Source: Tetradesmus obliquus (taxonomy: Eukaryota > Chlorophyta > Chlorophyceae > Sphaeropleales > Scenedesmaceae). From it: a stretch of 64,000 nt of DNA. Under the pieces are notes generated by a model, which was not told the DNA's origin, did not search any database, and saw only the letters and a list, made by a program, of their open reading frames with translations. Below, one piece after another: positions 61,001 through 64,000 of the stretch (the first letter of the stretch is position 1; each line of letters opens with the position of its first letter). Location: contig CP126191.1 in assembly GCA_030272155.1 (NCBI GenBank), positions 4,734,501-4,798,500 on the forward strand, given 5' to 3'. The position numbers and the translations under genes are program-made.

Positions 61001-64000
61001 TCAACGGCGCTGCAGCTCGCAGCAACTGCAGCAGCAGCACCTCAACCGTTCCCAGCACAGCCACGCCACCATCACCAGCACCAGACGCTTCTGAGGCTAC
61101 CAGCCTTGCAGCTGCAGGCCCTGCTTGTGGCTACTTCCCTAGCAGCTACCTGACACCTACAGTCATCAGCTTTGCAGTGAGTGCTGCACCTGACAGTGGG
61201 TCGCCTTCAGTGCTGACGTTGACTGGAGCCCTGCTGACCAACCAAGCAGGAGATGTCACTGTCACAGTGGGTGGGGAGCAGTGCAGCATCACAGAAGCGG
61301 CTGCTAACGGCAGCAATGTCAGCTGCACACTGCCAGCTCTGCCAGCTGGTGATGCGGATGTCATGTTGGTGATAGCAGGTGCTGGCTATGCGGCAATGCC
61401 AGGAGGCAGCAACACTGTGCGCATCACCACGCCATTGGTCACCAGAAGCCTTACTCCGGCCCGCGGCTCCTACCATGGTGGAGTGGTGCTGTCTGTTGCT
61501 GGGTCTGGCTTTGCAAAGCTCCCAAGCAACAGCAGCATGCAGATGGAAGTGACAGTATTCGGATTAGCGCCTGGGCCGATTACACCAGCCTTGGCATCAG
61601 CAACGAACACACTGGCTGCCATTCGCCTGCCGTACTACAAGGCAGCTGTCAGCGCAGCCACACGGCAGCTGACACTGCAGCTGCGCGTGTTTGACCGTGC
61701 ATCGAATGCCACAGTTGCTACAGCTACGCTGCCATACGTACTGGACACTGCGTACACACCCAGCGTCACCCGAGTTACGCCAGCGACTCTAGAGCCCTTC
61801 ACTCCTGCCAACATCACATTGTCTTGGTCAGTGGGTGCACCTGCAGCAGCAGGGGCTGTTGGCGTGAATGACAGCTTGCCGGCAGGTACTGCATCAGTGG
61901 CCAGGGTTTTCCTGCAAGGCCGGGCCACCGGCCGTGCTTATGAGTGCGGCTTGGTAGCAGGAGAGGGCGCCACACCGCAAGTGGTCATCACAACGAGCAA
62001 CCTCAACAGCACGGCTGGCAGCTACCAGGAAGCTATTGCATGTCAACTTCCAGCCACATTGCCAGCAGCCGTGTATGATGTGTGGGTGTGCCTGGAGGGT
62101 GTTGGGTGCGGCTTTGCAGCAGCAGCTGTGCGGGTGCCTGTAAATGTCAGCAGCATCAGCGGGAGCGCTGGCAGCATTGCAGGAGGGACAGAGCTCGTCA
62201 TCACAGGCACAGGTGAGACAGCGTCCTTTTGGTATGCGGCTCGGAGGTTACGCATGGTCACCGCCACCTAATGTGATGTCTACCACACTGTGCCAAAGAC
62301 ACAGAGCTTTACATAAGAAGGTCTGCAGACGCCATACACTGCTGGATGCGTGTGCTTTCAATCAGACAAGATTTGTCGCTGCAGCAGTTCATGGGGAATT
62401 TCCACGTTGGTGGGCCGCAGCAGCCAGATGACCAAACAGCCTGTTGTGCACAACTTGTTGTGTTGCTCCTTGCTTGATTCAGGTTTCTCGCCGGAGGTCG
62501 GTGCCGTGGCTGTGTCATTCGGCAACAGCAGCTGCGTCGTGACAGCCGTGAACGCAACCGCCATCACGTGCGTCACCGCAGCACTGGCAGCAAACATGAC
62601 AGCTGGACGCGCCTACGCAGCAGTCATTACTCCCTCACAGGTGCGGCAGAGCAGCGCTGGCAGCAGTGTAAACACCGTGCTGTTGTGCTGCTCCTGTAAT
62701 AGCCACATACAACTGCTTGAGCTTTCCTGTCACAGTGTTGGCACCAGGCAGCCATGCAACCCACCAATGCCACTCAACAACAACTGCTCTGCACTGCCCG
62801 CCCCATGCAGGGCGCCGCTGCGCAGGCATTCAACTCCACCACCTTCACCTATGACGCAGCCCTCACACCAATCCTAGCCACCACCACACCAGCACGCGGC
62901 AGCACAGAAGGTGGCACAGCCATCACTATCACCGGCTCTTTTCCTGACAGCTTTGCAGGCACCATGTCTGTGACCCTGGGCTCCACAACCTGCAGCAGTG
63001 CCCTGCTGGTTAACATCAGCACCATCACATGCACGTCAGGCAACCCAACAGCAGGCAACGCAACAGCACCCAAGCCCCGCGGACCGCAAGCTGTGCGTGT
63101 GCTGTTTGAAGGCCTAGGCTACGCAGCAACGCCGCAGCAGCTGCAGTCAGCAAACACATCGGCTGCCGCTGGCAATGTCACAGCAGCATCCAGCAGTGCT
63201 GCAGGTGCTGTGACGTATGAGTATGTTGACCTGTGGAGCCGCAGGACCACGTGGGGTGGCGGTGACCCTCCTGTGGAGGGCGACATGGTGCTGGTGCCTG
63301 CTGGCACGACTGTGCTGCTTGATGTGAGCCCTCCGCTGCTGTCTGCGCTGGTGCTGGAAGGAGACCTGCTGTTTGATGATGCAGCCGGAGAGGAGATACA
63401 CCTGCAGGTGAGAGCTGCTGATGATGAGCGGATTGCGGTTGCAGCCGACACAACAGAGGCTGGCAGCCGTGAATGCAGAGTTATCTACAGCCTGTTGCGT
63501 TCTGCTAGCAATCGCATCAAGAGGCCACACAGCGTGTTTCAAGTGTGGCGCTGCTGCTGGCTCTGCTGCTGCTGCTACTGCTGCAGGCGGGCTACATCCT
63601 GTTGAAGGGTGGCAGCCTGCAGGTCGGCAGCGAGGAGCGGCCCTTCCCCGGCGCTGCCTGCATCACACTGCACGGCGGCCCCGACTCCCGCGAGATACCC
63701 CTGTACGGCGGCAAGGTGCGCGCCGCGTGCTGAACAGCCAACCGCGCAACCATTTGTTGAACTAAGTACCAATCCTGGTCATGCACAGCTCGAGCACTTA
63801 CATCAGGCGGCATGCGCTGGCAGCCGCACTCAGACCTGTGTTTCCCACCTGATTACATCGGATGTCATGTGTGCCTTTGGTTTACCCTGCTTGCCAGCCT
63901 TTCAAGCTTTGACTGCATGTTGTTGGATGGGTGTTTGAACACAGGTGCTGGCAGTGCGTGACGGCAGCGTGCGCCTGCACGGCCTGCCCAAGCAGCCCAC
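50784..64000 (+). CDS. PKHD1L1: Fibrocystin-L (PKHD1L1)-like giant surface protein, 5' part; exon broken by retroelement
   Basis: Large secreted or surface receptor-like protein. Exons: 50784-50896, 51022-51133, 51363-51480, 51721-51983, 52257-52804, 52994-53157, 53477-53538, 53762-53926, 54189-54587, 54801-55231, 55411-55443, 55703-56387, 56604-56768, 56978-57221, 57363-57536, 57764-58335 + 58635-58669, 58903-59437, 59609-59774, 60015-60166, 60423-60584, 60928-62212, 62483-62640, 62811-63407, 63587-63715, 63945-64000+. All phases agree; about 2507 residues lie in the window and it continues beyond. Signal peptide 1-19, then IPT/TIG repeats (SPAFGSIAGGT, RPANGSVAGGTLVTIAGRGF, TPQMGSIGGGSLLSIAGQGF and others), PA14-1 (about 380-515, NPGNHSFWVVADDFARL), PA14-2 (about 1662-1766, VPAGGNHSFTLSVDDQ), more TIG, then G8 from about 2386 (RTTWGGGDPPVEGDMVLVPAG). 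Exon 16 carries a 291-bp insertion that introduces a stop at 58426, so the allele may be non-functional or alternatively spliced. Confidence 0.85.
51986..52037 (+). repeat. (AGC)n tract starting at a splice donor
   Basis: About 17 AGC units follow directly on the GTGAGC donor of exon 4 of the fibrocystin-L-like gene. Confidence 0.9.
58328..58634. repeat. 8-bp target-site duplication (ATGCAATG)
   Basis: Copies at 58328-58335 and 58627-58634 bracket the retroelement. Removing the insert and one copy rejoins codons for Asp-Asp-Ala-Met and Gly-Phe-Arg-Leu-Glu and leads in phase to a GTAAGT donor at 58670. Confidence 0.85.
58336..58626 (+). mobile_element. 5'-truncated non-LTR retroelement fragment in an exon
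   Basis: The 291-bp insert is flanked by ATGCAATG at 58328-58335 and 58627-58634. It has an open frame to a stop at 58574-58576 whose product is acidic (for example DDADEFFSALSSDGLDDDEL), a short 3' UTR, and a tail of about four TGTAA units (58606-58626). A simple-repeat tail, 5' truncation and a short target-site duplication are the hallmarks of target-primed reverse transcription. TGTAA is also the usual green-algal polyadenylation signal. The parent element is not identified. Confidence 0.8.

Overview
The window is nuclear DNA from a green alga, most likely a chlorophycean and possibly Sphaeropleales; the taxon is inferred from style. Genes are split into many short exons with GTGAGT/GTGCGx donors and (C/T)GCAG acceptors. 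CTG/CAG triplet tracts are very frequent, proteins carry poly-Ala, poly-Gln and poly-Ser insertions, and a single tRNA type lies inside an intron. I see no prokaryotic operons, CRISPR arrays or viral genes. Gene models were built by hand: exons were joined only where donor, acceptor and reading phase agreed.

Layout. 1-3100: no gene recognised. 3105-4819 (-): 3' part of an Ala-rich hypothetical gene. 7127-15323 (-): complete phospholipase D of the plant C2 type, 19 exons, with a 280-bp inverted-repeat (MITE-like) element in intron 1. 16252-19480 (-): KIF-binding-protein homologue. 20109-26846 (+), divergent from it: a single-pass receptor-like TKL/Raf-like kinase. 27953-28102 and 31049-31198 (+): two almost identical genes for a 49-residue Cys-rich protein starting Met-Gly-Cys, inside an older tandem duplication of about 1.5 kb. 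32901-34732 (-): TMEM53/DUF829 protein. 34783-35662 (-): last exons of an unrecognised gene. 38148-39596 (-): a Gln-rich probable membrane protein, 5' end not found. 40646-46885 (+): nuclear HslU (ClpY); its 2-kb intron 5 holds two tRNA-Gly(GCC) genes in inverted orientation. 47718-50513 (-): secreted C45/acyl-CoA:6-APA acyltransferase-like Ntn hydrolase. 50784 to beyond 64000 (+): a giant fibrocystin-L (PKHD1L1)-like protein with IPT/TIG, two PA14 and G8 domains.

The most striking feature is a 291-bp retroelement fragment ending in a (TGTAA)n tail, sitting inside a coding exon of the fibrocystin-L-like gene and flanked by an 8-bp target-site duplication. Taking out the insert and one duplicate rejoins an open exon in frame with a consensus donor, so this is a young exonic insertion that should truncate the protein unless it is spliced around. 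The second is the twin Met-Gly-Cys microprotein genes: their coding sequences differ at only 3 of 150 bases, while promoters and 3' flanks have clearly diverged.

The genes do not form one pathway. Several are head-to-head pairs with short shared promoters (KIFBP-like/kinase, about 630 bp; C45 hydrolase/fibrocystin-L-like, about 270 bp). Two neighbours, the receptor kinase and the fibrocystin-L-like protein, are cell-surface proteins; the C45 hydrolase is predicted to be secreted.
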